Assembly: GCF_964340395.1 (NCBI RefSeq)
Contig: NC_135565.1
Location: forward strand, 13,696,709 to 13,760,708
Origin: Glandiceps talaboti
Taxonomy: Eukaryota > Hemichordata > Enteropneusta > Spengelidae
Direction of reading: 5' to 3'
Length of the DNA stretch: 64,000 bases
Position 1 is the first letter of the stretch. Every line of letters starts with the position of its first letter. Below are positions 1 to 11,955 of this stretch, piece after piece. A program made the position numbers and the translations under genes. The notes beneath the pieces were generated by a model that worked only from the letters and a program-made list of their open reading frames with translations, made no database searches and was not told where the DNA came from.

Positions 1-121
1 AAGTGGTAACTGTACCAGTATGCCTTTCAAATTCGGAAAAAAATTAACCTGACTAAAAAATAACAAGAAAACATCAAATTAAAAATGATAGCTTAGTAAT
101 TATTTGTTACAGGCTTCCTTG

Positions 122-124
122 TAT

Positions 125-159
<35 letters not shown>

Positions 160-161
160 TT
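122..161. repeat. (ATTT)n microsatellite
   Basis: Ten uninterrupted TATT units. Confidence 0.97.
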
Positions 162-1483
162 AACGGCAAGGAAAACAGCAAAGTGTTAGTCCTAGAAATC
201 AATACATTTCACTCTCGCATTTATTGTATTCTAAAATTTAGAGAAAAATGTTGCCTGTATTATACACTGAGCTTAACTTTCTATGAAATAGTGCATGTGC
301 TACAGCCAGTAAGTATATTGTCCAAGTATGCCGTGCAAAAATCTCCCCTAAAGTTCCCAGGGTATTTTACCAAGAATTCCCTGTTTTACTGTCAAATGCA
401 TATAGGAAAATATTACCTGAGATGTTTACCACTGTTATCTTCACAGTACTGAATGGATCTGAAAGCCTCTTCCTGAATGGTCAAAGATAAGAACCTCATG
501 CCACCATCATCCATTCAGAACAGGTCTCTCATGTACTTAGTTATTCTCACGGTTTCACCTGTCATTGCAGCCTTCGTTGTTAGCCTCGGGAACTTTTTGT
601 CGAAATAGAATATAATCAGTTTTCTTTAGACAGGAAGCAAGGATGTCTGCAAGATGACATCTACATGTAGTATGCTTTTAAGACTTTCCCTTATGGGGGA
701 ATACAATCACATGATTACAAGTGTTGGATGGGTAAAGGACTTCTTGAGACAGTGAAGTGTCAAAATGTTTGAAACGTTGTCACACCCCATGTAGGTTCTG
801 ATCTGTCCAGAGATTTGTTTGACAGATTCTGTCTGGTTGCTGATTGAATTTTGCCAAAATGTTGGATATTTCATCACATTTTCAATACTGCTGCTGATTT
901 GAATTATGATTTGCCCATCAAATAGGTATTCTTTGTACAATGAATTTACATAAGTATTGAAAGCGCTGTTAACAGGAAATTGTCTTGCAGTTCCCTACTG
1001 ATTTTCACAGACACCTCTCCACAAGTTGCCCATAAGTACCTTCTAGCCAATTCCATCTTCACAGAAATATTCATGTTCTTTTGCATATCATGTTTGCAGT
1101 GTATTTTATAATCTTGTGTTTTTGTACCAAATGTTTATAGCTAAACTAAACAAAGAGGAAACTATGGTGATATTTATAGTTTTGAAAATATTTGCCAAAT
1201 TCTTTTCAGAAGCAATATTTTATCTAGATGTATCCCCAACCTTAATAAAATCATAGATGGTATTATGCAATCCCCAGTGCCTGTAATAGCATTTCACCTC
1301 TTGTTATCTGGTCAAAATAAAACAGAACAGTCGATTTATTTTCTCACATGCCAATAGTAATGATTGTGTAGTGTAGTGTGGAGTGGAAGTTACAGTGTCA
1401 ACCAAGAAATTGAACAGTCATTATTTTTTATGACAAACGTAGGGGTACAATTCTATTGCAGGTACTGAGAATTGAAGATAACC

Positions 1484-1722
1484 TCTCTCACAGCCTCAGT
1501 GACTTCACAAAATTGTCTTTTCTACATTTATACTTCAACTGAACAGCTAGTCCAGTGTCTTTGTACGTGTATGGTGCTCCCTCACCGGTTACATAAGACA
1601 GACACTCCTCTTTAATAGCACTGAAGCCAGAAGCTGATGAAGTTAGTGACTTGTGACTAGCTGCAGGGTCAATGTACATGTAAAAACAGACAATTTAGCA
1701 AGACCAGTGAGGCTGTGAGAGA
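1484..1722. mobile_element. Foldback element, about 239 bp, family H
   Basis: TCTCTCACAGCCTCAGTGAC and ACAAAATTGTCTTTTCTAC at the left pair with GTAAAAACAGACAATTTAGC and ACCAGTGAGGCTGTGAGAGA at the right. Arms are about 40 bp around 155 bp of interior. The antisense strand of the interior is open for 63 codons (1488-1679); I do not recognise the peptide. Probably a MITE, single copy in the window. Confidence 0.75.
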
Positions 1723-2044
1723 CTACATTTTAATACATCTGTACATTGGCTTTTCTGTAAATTTGGTATCTGTACATTATAGTATGATATTGGGTAAGAT
1801 TGCAACCTGGATAAATTAAGAAGACAATCTCTAGAATAACTACGATGCAAGGATCACAAATTATTCAACACCAAGCTGAGTCGTAATGTGACTTGATTTT
1901 CTTAGAACTTGCCCTCCTGATTTACAATTAAAGATTCAACATCGATGATACAGGCATCTCTCTCATTAGTATTCACATGATCAATGTTCAACTTGAATGT
2001 GATGTGTCTTTGAAGTAAGCCGACGACTGCTATTTCGCAAGCAG

Positions 2045-2240
2045 TTTCGCATGATGTATGCGCCAATGCAAGTTCTACGCCTTAGTTTCAGATGATATAT
2101 GCATCAATGCAAGTTCTACGCCATAGTATCAGATGATATATGCTTCAATGCAAGTTCAACGCCTTAGTTTCAGATGATATATGCATCAATGCAAGTTCTA
2201 CGCCTTAGTTTCAGATGATATATGCATCAACACTCGTCAA
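2045..2240. repeat. 41-bp tandem repeat, about 4.5 copies
   Basis: The unit is CAATGCAAGTTCTACGCCTT followed by AGTTTCAGATGATATATGCA and T; copies start at 2064, 2105, 2146 and 2187. Very similar copies, so recent. Confidence 0.95.
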
Positions 2241-2598
2241 AGTGGACAGATATTAGTATTCTTGATGCCAGACAAATTCTTATTACATGTTTGGAATTGA
2301 TTCTAGTTGATTTAATATAGCAATGTCCTCGTCAGAAGATACTCATGTTCTTATCATATTTCACAGTGATTTGATTAGGTGTGTAATACTTACTCCTAGA
2401 GTGTCATTGTAGAAACACTCTGCACTCAAATTCACAGCCTTTTATAATTTACAGTCACTAGTGATTTACCGATGGGAATTATCACAACCATGTGTGTGTC
2501 GGCAGATCCAAATTTACATGATTATAACTCATAAAAGAATAACTTATCAACCAGGTCCTATTCTGTGTATCCCTAGTGTATATAGAGCTGTCAGGAGT

Positions 2599-3020
2599 TT
2601 ATTTGTTACAAAAAAATTGAATTTTAGAAAAAATATCAGTATTTTATCAGAAAGCTTGATTTGGCGAAAAGTAGATAGATGTGTAAACTTATCAGGTGTT
2701 ACAAAAATTGAATTGGGGAATAATATCAGTATTTTACTAGAATTGGCGGGAAGTCAGAGAATATGCTTGTTTTGTAGCCAGATGTGATGTAGACTTGTCA
2801 AGAATTGATTTATTACAAAAAAATGAATGTAGAAATATCATTATTTTGCAAGAAAGTTAATTTTACAGGTCCTGGATTTCAGACGTGTTATTTCCACAGC
2901 TAGAGTTGACTGTGAGTGACAAACTATCAATATTTGGAGAGTAATATGAATTGACAGGATTTCAGCAAATGTGTTATTTTTGTCGACAGAGCTACACAAT
3001 ACTATTGATGTATAAAGTGA
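2599..3020. repeat. Degenerate tandem repeat, about 105-bp unit
   Basis: GTTACAAAAA.ATTGAATT, AATATCAGTATTTTA.YAGAA and AAGCTTG-like phrases recur around 2607, 2698 and 2813. A related GGATTTCAG.. TGTTATTT..YGACAG pair follows at 2874 and 2958. Confidence 0.6.
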
Positions 3021-3340
3021 CATCGCACCTCAGTGTCAGCATGAATTCAGTTATGATCAACTCTTTACAGCTATCGCCATTGTGAATAGATTTTAATAAG
3101 TTTGCAAATTTATAGTTAGGGCACAGTATATGAACTGATAATGAATTATTTCGATAGAAGTAGTATAGGGATTTGACATACATGTACTTTTGAAAGTTTA
3201 AAACCCCGGAGCTAAGAGAAATATATCTATTGAAATTAATGCAATTTCTATACATTGCAGTTTTAATATGTTGAAATTTAGAGGCAAGCCCAGTGTGAGG
3301 GAACAGTACATTGTAAATTCAGAGGGGAACTTGGATATTA

Positions 3341-3485
3341 CTGTAAACCTAGATAATTTCACTCCTAGAAAATTTTTGTGATTTTACAGTCTTCAGCAAT
3401 TTCTCAAAGACTAATTTTTACTCGTTACCAGACTGGTACTTTGTGTTCATCTACAAGAAGGCATTTTAGTCACTAGTTATTTTAG
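3341..3485 (+). mobile_element. Family C inverted-repeat element, partial copy
   Basis: CTGTAAACCTAGATAATTTC, CCTAGAAAATTTTTGTGATT, CAGTCTTCAGCAATTTCTCA and AAGACTAATTTTTACTCGTT match the reverse complement of the right arm at 59722 back to about 59640, and 61718 onward. Confidence 0.75.
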
Positions 3486-4387
3486 CAATTTTGTTTTAAG
3501 GAAATAAGTGAAAATAAGTCTTGAGAAAATTTCCAGGTTTATATCGGTAGTATTAGTTAAGAAAATAGATTTACCAAGATTGGGGAAATTTGTAAATGTT
3601 AAAATTTGAAAATACTTATTTGGAGACGAGTTAAATGAGAAAGAACTAAATAATTTTTTTTTTTCATAGACGGGGGAACTAAGGCTAGTATTAGTAGTCT
3701 GATTGAATATTAGAGAATCTGATAAAATTGAATATGTAGAACTCGATATGTCGCACCTAAATTTGGTAGAGGAAGATCATCAATATCTTGGATGACTTGA
3801 ATTGATATTTATTCCTGACTACCTGTAACGACAAAATAGCTGAAGATCGATCGATAAAAATTGCAGATGGAATGATGGAAAATTGCTGAGAAATTTGATA
3901 TCAGTATTTAATGGAATATAATGTACATCGGAAATATGATTCAGTGGAAACGTTAATGCACCATGTATCAGCATATTACGACAAAAATACATGGAAGTTC
4001 ATTTGAAAGGGGATTGGGGGGGACAAAATGGCTGCTTTATGAGTTGACCTTTGTCAGATGTTTGAATGACTAATGAGGCTATTACACATTCACTCTTTTA
4101 CTTTTCTATGATGTTTTTTATAATCTAAAAATCTATTTTTGCTAAAAGCTGTTTAATTTTCTTTAAATTTGAATGAAAAATTGCAATCGATACTAGATTT
4201 CCGTACCATTAAAATGCATGTCATTGGTATGTACATGTGTTCACGTTTTGTATACTTTTAGAGTTGTTGTCATATCATGAAATGTAGAATTTAGAAATAG
4301 GAATTGCCAGTGTTGTGTTTTAGGAATTTATGTGAACTGAAATAACGCAGCAACATTCTGTAATTCTTACATGTAAAAATGTCCTGG

Positions 4388-4475
4388 AACAATCTTTCAT
4401 ATGGCAAAGTTTGGGGAAAGATGTTAAGAACTCCAATTTTCAGGGAAGTAAGTCGCAAAGGTGCATTCATCATGC
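4388..4475. repeat. Dispersed repeat, copy 1 (partner at 63448-63535)
   Basis: CTTTCATATGGCAAAGTTTG, GTTAAGAACT, ATTTTCAGGGA and GGTGCATTC lie in the same order as in the 63448 copy. Confidence 0.75.
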
Positions 4476-5596
4476 CACCTTTCATAGTCACATCTATTAT
4501 TAAAAGGGCACTCAAACTTCTAGCTTTCATACAGGTATTGCTGACCAAAAACAGTTTCTTTCATAAATCAAATATTGCTGTCATTTAAACAGAAGAAATC
4601 ATTAGCTAGTACTCGTCGCCACTATAGAGCTGTCATATTTCAATGTAAAGTCTTTTATTTTATTGAACGGGCTATCAAAACCAAGTTGCTAAGGTTTATT
4701 AATTTGAATATGATATGTGAACACTTATGACCAGCAAGAGGGTAGTGTGGATAAAAATTAATAAATCTTGCCAATGTAATGATATAAAAGTACATAAAAT
4801 GACTCATAGTCGATGAGAAAATGGAGGGAATAATCTTTTAAAGTAGAGTATTGCCGTCATTGAGTGACCCAGATGTCGGTGACGTAACCTACCAACTCTT
4901 CAACCTCTACCATAGCAACAAGTTTTTTCTCGACAGCCAAGTTTTTGTTTTTGACAGTTTTCCCTGACATTACGTCAATGGGAACCTTTTGTGAGAACTA
5001 CTGCTAATGGAAAGATAAAAGGAAAATGGTGAAACCAAAAACTTTCACAAGATTCATCCTAATTGGTTATGAAATAATAGACTGTATTGTCTGTATTTGA
5101 ATACAGCCAATAAGAAATTGTGTCGTATTGTGTCATCTGGACAGGAATGAATGGCTGAGATTTATAGATACAGAAATCAATTTTGAATGCATACATGTAG
5201 ATATACTGGTTGGGTCTTAAAAGAATAACTCTATCTTTGCTATGATAATGTCACTCATAAAAATAAGGTAAGGATGTTCAGCCTTTCAGAAGCAGTATAT
5301 TGAGTTTCTTGCACCAACATAGAAATTTTATGATACTTCTTACCATAGCTTGTGGTCTGAACAGTCTTTGTTGTTCAGAGAGGAATTGTAGGAGGAAGGT
5401 GATTGTTCCTGGAATAGCAAAATCAAAAACAAATGACAATAAACGAAGGAAATAGTGGTAAAGAAATTGAGATGTACAATGTATTCATACGTCAGATTTT
5501 AAGCAGAGTAGGAATGAAAGAATAGTCTGTGTAGACGTTTTAACATTCAGTTTTAGCATGATTTCTGGAGGTAATCGAAATATTCCTCACATTGAA

Positions 5597-5610
5597 CCCC
5601 CCCCCCCCCG

Positions 5611-5642
<32 letters not shown>
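5597..5642. repeat. C13 run followed by a poly-A run
   Basis: Thirteen C, one G, then about 32 A. It could be a retroposed poly-A tail, but no retrocopy body is recognisable upstream. It may also mark a low-accuracy stretch of assembly. Confidence 0.9.
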
Positions 5643-5645
<3 letters not shown>

Positions 5646-8461
5646 CGTAGTTTTGATTTGATCAAGTACACTACAGTCTTCAAAATGTCTGATTATCCGT
5701 GGGTATGTCTACTGTTGTATTTGTAAAGCATACGAATGAGAGAATAACAATTAAATAAATCAACACAGACTATAGAAATAACTGGTCGGTCTGATTTTGT
5801 TAACAGCAAAAGTCAACATTGTAGTTGTGTGTGCAGAAAATATTGATATAGTGAATTAAACTTGTGTCAGCCTATTTAGTCATTGGAATTGAATCAACAA
5901 TTTTGAAAAGGTAATTGTCGTAATGGCAATGCAGAAGTGGCAATCATGTACGTCATATTCAAAGTTTTACCCCTGGTATATTTGTTATGCGTACGCGAAT
6001 TTTTCAAAATGATTTAAGCAATTTTTGTAGTTATCTAGTAGAGAGCATGTCTTATACTATTGCTGGTATATAATATAGTGATTCCATTTATTCTGCGTTT
6101 CAAACAACATTTTGAAAATATTGTTTCTGCCCGTCAGATTCAGCACTGATGACGTAAACATTTGAAATATAATAACCGTTATTGGTTTTGTAGATGTATA
6201 GTATTAACCAACCAGTAGTTCACAGGGTTACTAGTATTCTCCTGTACTCCTATATAGTGGAAATTTGAAGAAAAAAATCTTCATAGTGGTCTGTAAGGTA
6301 TGCCGTGACGAGGTTGCCTCAGACTGATAGGCATGATGCGATGTACGAATGTATCATAGAGAGGGACTGTGTACTATACTGAATAGTTGATACTAGTTAG
6401 TTTGATGTCCAGACTAAAATTTAGCTTCGTTTTAAGAATCTTGTTATCAATACTAACAAATTGCTTTCGAAATTTAGTATTTTTGTTGCTCTGTAGATGG
6501 AAAATTCAAATATGAGCCAAATAATACAAATATTGTGTACTCATTGTGAATTTGAATTTTTCTCGGTCTGTTGTGTGATTTCCTGTGAAGATTCCATCCA
6601 TTGATTCTGGATTGAATGTTTAACAACATGTCTCATGTGTAGATTCCAGACATGTTACCAGAATCAATGTATAGATTTTACTGAATAATAATGAATCATG
6701 GCATAATTAGGAGATAGTGAGAGAGAGTTGATGTTATCTTCAAAGTGTGTGTGTGATAATAGTACTTCAATTTCCATTGCTGGGAGGCGAAAAGCAATAA
6801 AATCATTAAATGACCATATTGACTGTGCTGCATTTGTCTTGAAACTAGTTGAGATAAACGTCGGCATTCTTTCATGAGGTATTATTACATTGGGCATTAC
6901 TATGAATGAATTCTGAAAGGAGCTTGCACACTGCTTGTGAAGATTCAGTCACCTGGAAGTAAATATGAGTAACTTTCCTGGTTTACAATTGAACTCAGTT
7001 TTCCTTGCTCATTCATTGTGAAAGTATTGTGAGTTCTGCTCAACTGGTCTGTAAAGACGGCATAGACATGCATCACTCAGACTGTATTGTACTTTGAATA
7101 ATTTAGATATAAGTCTGTGATGAAGGACCTCATTTTGACAACTGTAATCGTACATTAGTTTGTAGGTCTGTCATCGTCACACATCAGTTTGTTGGCTTGG
7201 GTCTGTGAAGCAGCTACTCATTTTGGCAAATATAGTCACACAGTCGTGTACTTTTCATATAGTGGACAGGATCGAGATGAATGGAGTTGTTTGAATATTA
7301 TAAATTGTATGGGTCTACTGATGTGGTCTGCAAAAATTGCATCCAATTATAAATACTCTCTTTCCTTGAACTGTCCACTCCTGACTAGAGCAAGATGTGA
7401 TGTATATGCCTTCAAACATGATACATGAAAAGTCTGATCTAATGTGTATACAAAAAACTGTGCATGGAGATGAAAATGGAACTGAAATTCAAAGCAATTT
7501 TGTTCTTCAAGATCCACACAAGGAGTCTTAAAAGTATACAATGTACTTTACAAGTACTGCACAAGCAATTATGTAGTATGATAGAATGTGAAAGCTTGTG
7601 ACTTCATCATTTTACTTTGAAATATTAAAAGGGATTATTCTCTTTTCATGGTCATATCGTCATTGACACAGTATGTAAAACTTCAGAAATATCCAACTAT
7701 TTTAACCTTCACCAGTCTTAATTCATTAACATTGTGTGATTCTAAGCTGTGCCAAGTTTCTTTCTAATGCTGTCTGAATTGTCATGTTCTCTTCATTTAC
7801 CTTGTATATAAGCCATTCGAAGGACATTTGTTTGAGAATAAATCATGTTCAAATTCTTATTAGCAGTCATGAGCCCTCCTTTCATGCATTTTCCCTTTCA
7901 GTCTGCCTGATCAATACCATTCACTTAGATTCACTGACAGTTCCATACACAATGATTTGGATCACCAAATAACCCTGGGATGTTTTCTTTTTTGAACTAC
8001 ACACTCGTTTATAGTCATAAGCTGACAGAGAGATTTTTCGTCATTTGATTATGTACATGTATGTCAGAGCTGCCTTTGCTTCTGTGATGAGCTGCCGTTC
8101 AGCTTTTAGCAAGGAAATCAAAACTTCCAACAACTACTTGCCGGAAGAAATAATAATTTTTTGCTGCCTTTGTAGGATATCAGCGATATCTAGTTTAAAT
8201 ATTGAAGACATATAAATCAGTTGGAAATATTTTGGGAGGCATAATATCCCGAGTGTTTATTTCACAAAGTAGGAATTACCTTTTGACATTTAACCAAACT
8301 CTTATCAGAGAAAATTATGAGATTAAATTTTTTTATGAAAATTTGATTCAAAGAGTATTTTTCTGCAAAACTGCATTTTCATCATAACATCTAGAATTTG
8401 CAAACATGCAAAAATGCAGTCAGTTCCATGAATACATGTATACGTATGTACCTATGCACTC

Positions 8462-8554
8462 ATACATGTACACACACAAGCGGGCATGCACGCACCCACC
8501 CACCCACGCAATACATACATACATATACATGTATGTACATACGTACGTACGTAC

Positions 8555-8585
<31 letters not shown>

Positions 8586-8603
8586 CATACATACATACAT
8601 ACA
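8462..8603. repeat. (ACAT)n / (ACGT)n microsatellite
   Basis: Mixed ACAC, ACCC and ACGT units leading into pure (ACAT)n at about 8550-8602. Confidence 0.95.
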
Positions 8604-9669
8604 CAAACAAAGATACGTACATAGAGTAACACACATAGCAATCTAATATAAGAAAAAATAGACTGCAAACTAGAGGTTATAACATTTTCATACATTACAA
8701 TTCTGAGAAGTAACAATGTGACATAATTGCACATTGAGTCACATTATTTGACCAATTTTAGAAGTCATCAACCTGACTTGTTACGACCAAATACACTCAG
8801 AGCATATTGATGTCTGCATTGCATGCTAGGAATTAATTCTTAAACAAATATTGTTTCATAAGTCTCTCTTGTGATTTTTCACTTAAAATTCACACAGTAT
8901 TTTACTAACTTACAATTTTCATTTTGCTTTTTGTTTTCGTATTGCTGTTATTATTGATATGAATTACATATCATTTGAATCAACATGTTGTCCTCAAAGT
9001 AAAACATGTCTTTAAAAAAGTGTATTTCAAAGACAAAGATAAATACAAAAGACAGATGAAATTTGATGGTAGCACTTATGATTGTTTTTGTGTTAAATAT
9101 ATCCTGATATGGGTTAAAAGCATTTTTGAACTCCAACATTTTGAGTATATTATAAGGCTTGAAGTTATAGCGTTTGCGTTTGATTGGCCTAATTTTATTA
9201 GTTTGCATGCTGGAACCCTTTGATTCGCTGCATGTACCCTAGATGAGTGGTGACAACTCCTGAAAAGCTTTCCTCTTCACTGCCTTTAGCTGTGTTTACT
9301 CACCAATCAAGCTTCATGAAGATGTTATTGAATTTAGAACAAGGCTAATTGGTATTATGCATGAAATGTTCAAATGTGTACACACTAGTAATGTGTGCTG
9401 TGTTCACCAGACTAGAACTAAGCAATCAATATGTAGATATGAATGTATGGACATAGATACAGCTTTAAATACTAACCAGGGATGAGTAGGGATGATGTTG
9501 CTGTCCATGTACCATGTGTCCTTACATGCTGCCATGTCTGTATTGTTAATTCACAAAATTTACTACACCTGTTGTGAATATTTCATGAGGAGATATGACT
9601 CTCTCTGATAGCAACACCCATTGTAAATCAGTCACTCATCCAACCATAAGAACCAGTGTTGCCATCACA

Positions 9670-10080
9670 TCAGTATTATTCAATGTCTCAGTCACATATC
9701 CTACTGTAACACTCAATTCACAGTCACATATCCAACTGTAATACTCAATTCAGTCACATATCCAACTGTAATACTCAATTCACAGTCACATATCCTACTG
9801 TAATACTCAATGTCAATCACATATCCTACTGTAATACTCAATTCACAGTCACATACTCAACTGTAATACTCAGTTCACAGTCACATATCCTACTACTCAA
9901 TTCACAGCCACATATCCAACTGTAACAGTCAATGTCGCAGTCACATCTCCAACTGTAACACCCTTTGTCAATGTCATCTCCAGCAGTATAACACCTCGTG
10001 TGTCATGTATCAAACAGTAACACCGAATGCAACTCACGCCCTTTGCCAGTCTTATATCCAAATGTAACATTCAGTGCCAG
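9670..10080. repeat. About 32-bp minisatellite, roughly 12 copies
   Basis: The unit is CAGTCACATATCCAACTGTA followed by ATACTCAATTCA, with variants lacking 2-6 bases. It is regular from 9690 to 9900 and decays toward 10080. Confidence 0.92.
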
Positions 10081-10680
10081 TGTGTACAGTGAGTCTGGTC
10101 TTTGGCTTCTTCAGATATCCCTGCTAATTTAGTAGGGCGGAACAAATCATTTTAATTGTCTTTATTTGCATAAAACATGGAGTTCATGTGTGGAGATAAA
10201 TAACTGAAAGGGAATATTCACTTTATTTTTTTTCACTGAAATGGCGTATGATGGTAGAGGCATTACTTGAAAATTTCCAATGACTTGCTTAGCAGTGTGT
10301 AGAAAGTAAAACCTGGTTAGAGAAACATTACACACATATATATGTATATGTACACGATACTGTTTCTTTAGCATCCAAGCTTTTGGACACACAGACATAC
10401 AGAGTATAGAATATATAACCAGCAGTTATCCACCCACACACATTTATACAACTACCACCAAATTACGTTTAAGTCATATCTTTGACCCATGAGAACAGAT
10501 TACATTGTATTATATTATCTTTGCCACATGTTCATATAAAATATTGCCATGTGTGAACCTAGCTGCCTTGAATTGGGATGCCAATATTATTTACATTTCC
10601 CCAAACCCAAAAAATAACAAAAAGAAAAAAAATTAAAATTGATCCTTTGCTGTTTTTCATGGTTTTCAATTATGACTTGT

Positions 10681-11034
10681 TTAAAGTGGCCATATGGATG
10701 AGAATTTGGTATTTATTTTGGATTTTTATTTGATAAAACAGCTTCACTATGTTTTTCTACTTGAAAAAATAATGCGAAAGAACATATACCAAGTCCATGT
10801 TCACATCTCAATAAACGGCAAAACATTAAACAATGTGTAAAATGTTTGTTATTGTACGTACAATAACAAACTTTTTACGCTTTTTGCATCATTTTGCAAT
10901 GCATTAAGTTATGAACATGGACTTGGTATATGTTCTTTCGCATTATTTTTTCAAGTAGAAAAACATAGTGAAGCTGTTTTATCAAATAAAAATCCAAAAT
11001 AAATACCAAATTCTCATCCATATGGCCACTTTAA
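10681..11034. mobile_element. Palindromic MITE, family A, copy 1 (354 bp, almost perfect palindrome)
   Basis: Starts TTAAAGTGGCCATATGGATG and ends with its reverse complement CATCCATATGGCCACTTTAA. The two halves stay complementary almost to the centre at 10857/10858, where TTATTGTAC meets GTACAATAA; there is practically no loop. Examples of paired blocks are ACTTGAAAAAATAATGCGAA with TTCGCATTATTTTTTCAAGT, and ATACCAAGTCCATGTTCA with TGAACATGGACTTGGTAT. TTAA (or TA) at both ends may be the target-site duplication, which would fit piggyBac-like (TTAA) or Tc1-like (TA) insertion; the assignment is open. Confidence 0.92.
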
Positions 11035-11082
11035 GATACATACATGTATCAGTAAAGTGATAACATTAGTAAAATTTCATAC

Positions 11083-11310
11083 TTTTTAGCAAATATTTCT
11101 GTTGGTAAGATTTTTGTAGAGCTAGACAATAAAATGTAGCACTGCTGTGCTGTAAGACTTGTTTAGTTAGACAATAAAATGTAACAATATTTGCAAAGTT
11201 TTTTTGGCGCCAGACGACAAAATGTAGCAGACAATAAAATGTAACGATATTTGCAAAGTTTTTGTGGCGCCAGATGATAAAATGTAGCAGTGTTAGCAAA
11301 TGTTTTTTTG
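11083..11310. repeat. Tandem repeat, about 55-75-bp unit
   Basis: AGACAATAAAATGTARC occurs at about 11125, 11169 and 11229, with AGAYGAYAAAATGTAGCAG between and after. AATATTTGCAAAGTTTTT and GTGGCGCCAGA (or TTGGCGCCAGA) are shared by two copies. Confidence 0.8.
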
Positions 11311-11514
11311 AACCTGAGTTGATGTGTCATTTCAAGTTTCCTCATTTTGATTATAAACAGAATTTTTTTTCAGTATGTCTGAAACTAGATATCCCCACAT
11401 TTCATTACATTGAAATATGGAAACGTTAGTTTGACATTTATGAAAATGATCAAAATAATCATAAAAATTTAATATGACTGAGTAATATGTGTCAATTCAG
11501 AGAATGAGGCAATC

Positions 11515-11955
11515 TGTTGTGTACACTTTGTGATTTCTTTTTGGCTGTTATGTTGACTGTCGTTTGTTCTTTTGTGAGCGCTCGTTACATACATCTGACA
11601 CAGTACCATCGGTTTTCCCGAACCCAATTTCGTATTTACGAGTAGCTAACCAGAATCCGTCTTACAATATAACACTCAGTGTTCGAAATTGAAAGAAAGA
11701 AAACAACCAAACAAGAACGATAGCATCGTTGTCTGCACTCTGTGCTCATGCTCTTTTCAAACAGAGTGCTCTCAAGTACTGTACCAGTATGTTTGCATAT
11801 TACGCTTTTTCACTGATTGAGTGAATTCACTCAGAGCTCTTGTGTGGCTCGGGAAAACCTATGGTATTATGTCAGATGTATGTAATGAGCGCTCACAAAA
11901 GAACAAATGCCAGTAAACATAACAGCCAAAAAGAAATTGAGAAGTGTACACTACA
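11515..11955. mobile_element. Long-TIR element, about 441 bp, family B
   Basis: The left arm (TGTTGTGTACACTTTGTGAT, TTCTTTTTGGCTGTTATGTT, TTGTTCTTTTGTGAGCGCTC, TTACATACATCTGACACAGT, GGTTTTCCCGA) is matched by the reverse complement of the right arm (TGTAGTGTACACTTCTCAAT, TTCTTTTTGGCTGTTATGTT, TTGTTCTTTTGTGAGCGCTC, TTACATACATCTGACATAAT, GGTTTTCCCGA). Arms are about 110 bp at roughly 90% identity around about 220 bp of unique interior. No coding capacity and no obvious target-site duplication; single copy here. Confidence 0.88.

Noticed and set aside
8398-8646. Open frames on both strands over the ACAT repeat
   Set aside because: The tetranucleotide is free of stops in all frames; the peptides are Tyr-Ile-His or Met-Tyr-Val-Cys repeats and have no gene features.
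11066-11345. Antisense frames with repeated Phe-Tyr-Cys-Leu blocks
   Set aside because: They are a translation of the tandem repeat at 11083-11310.
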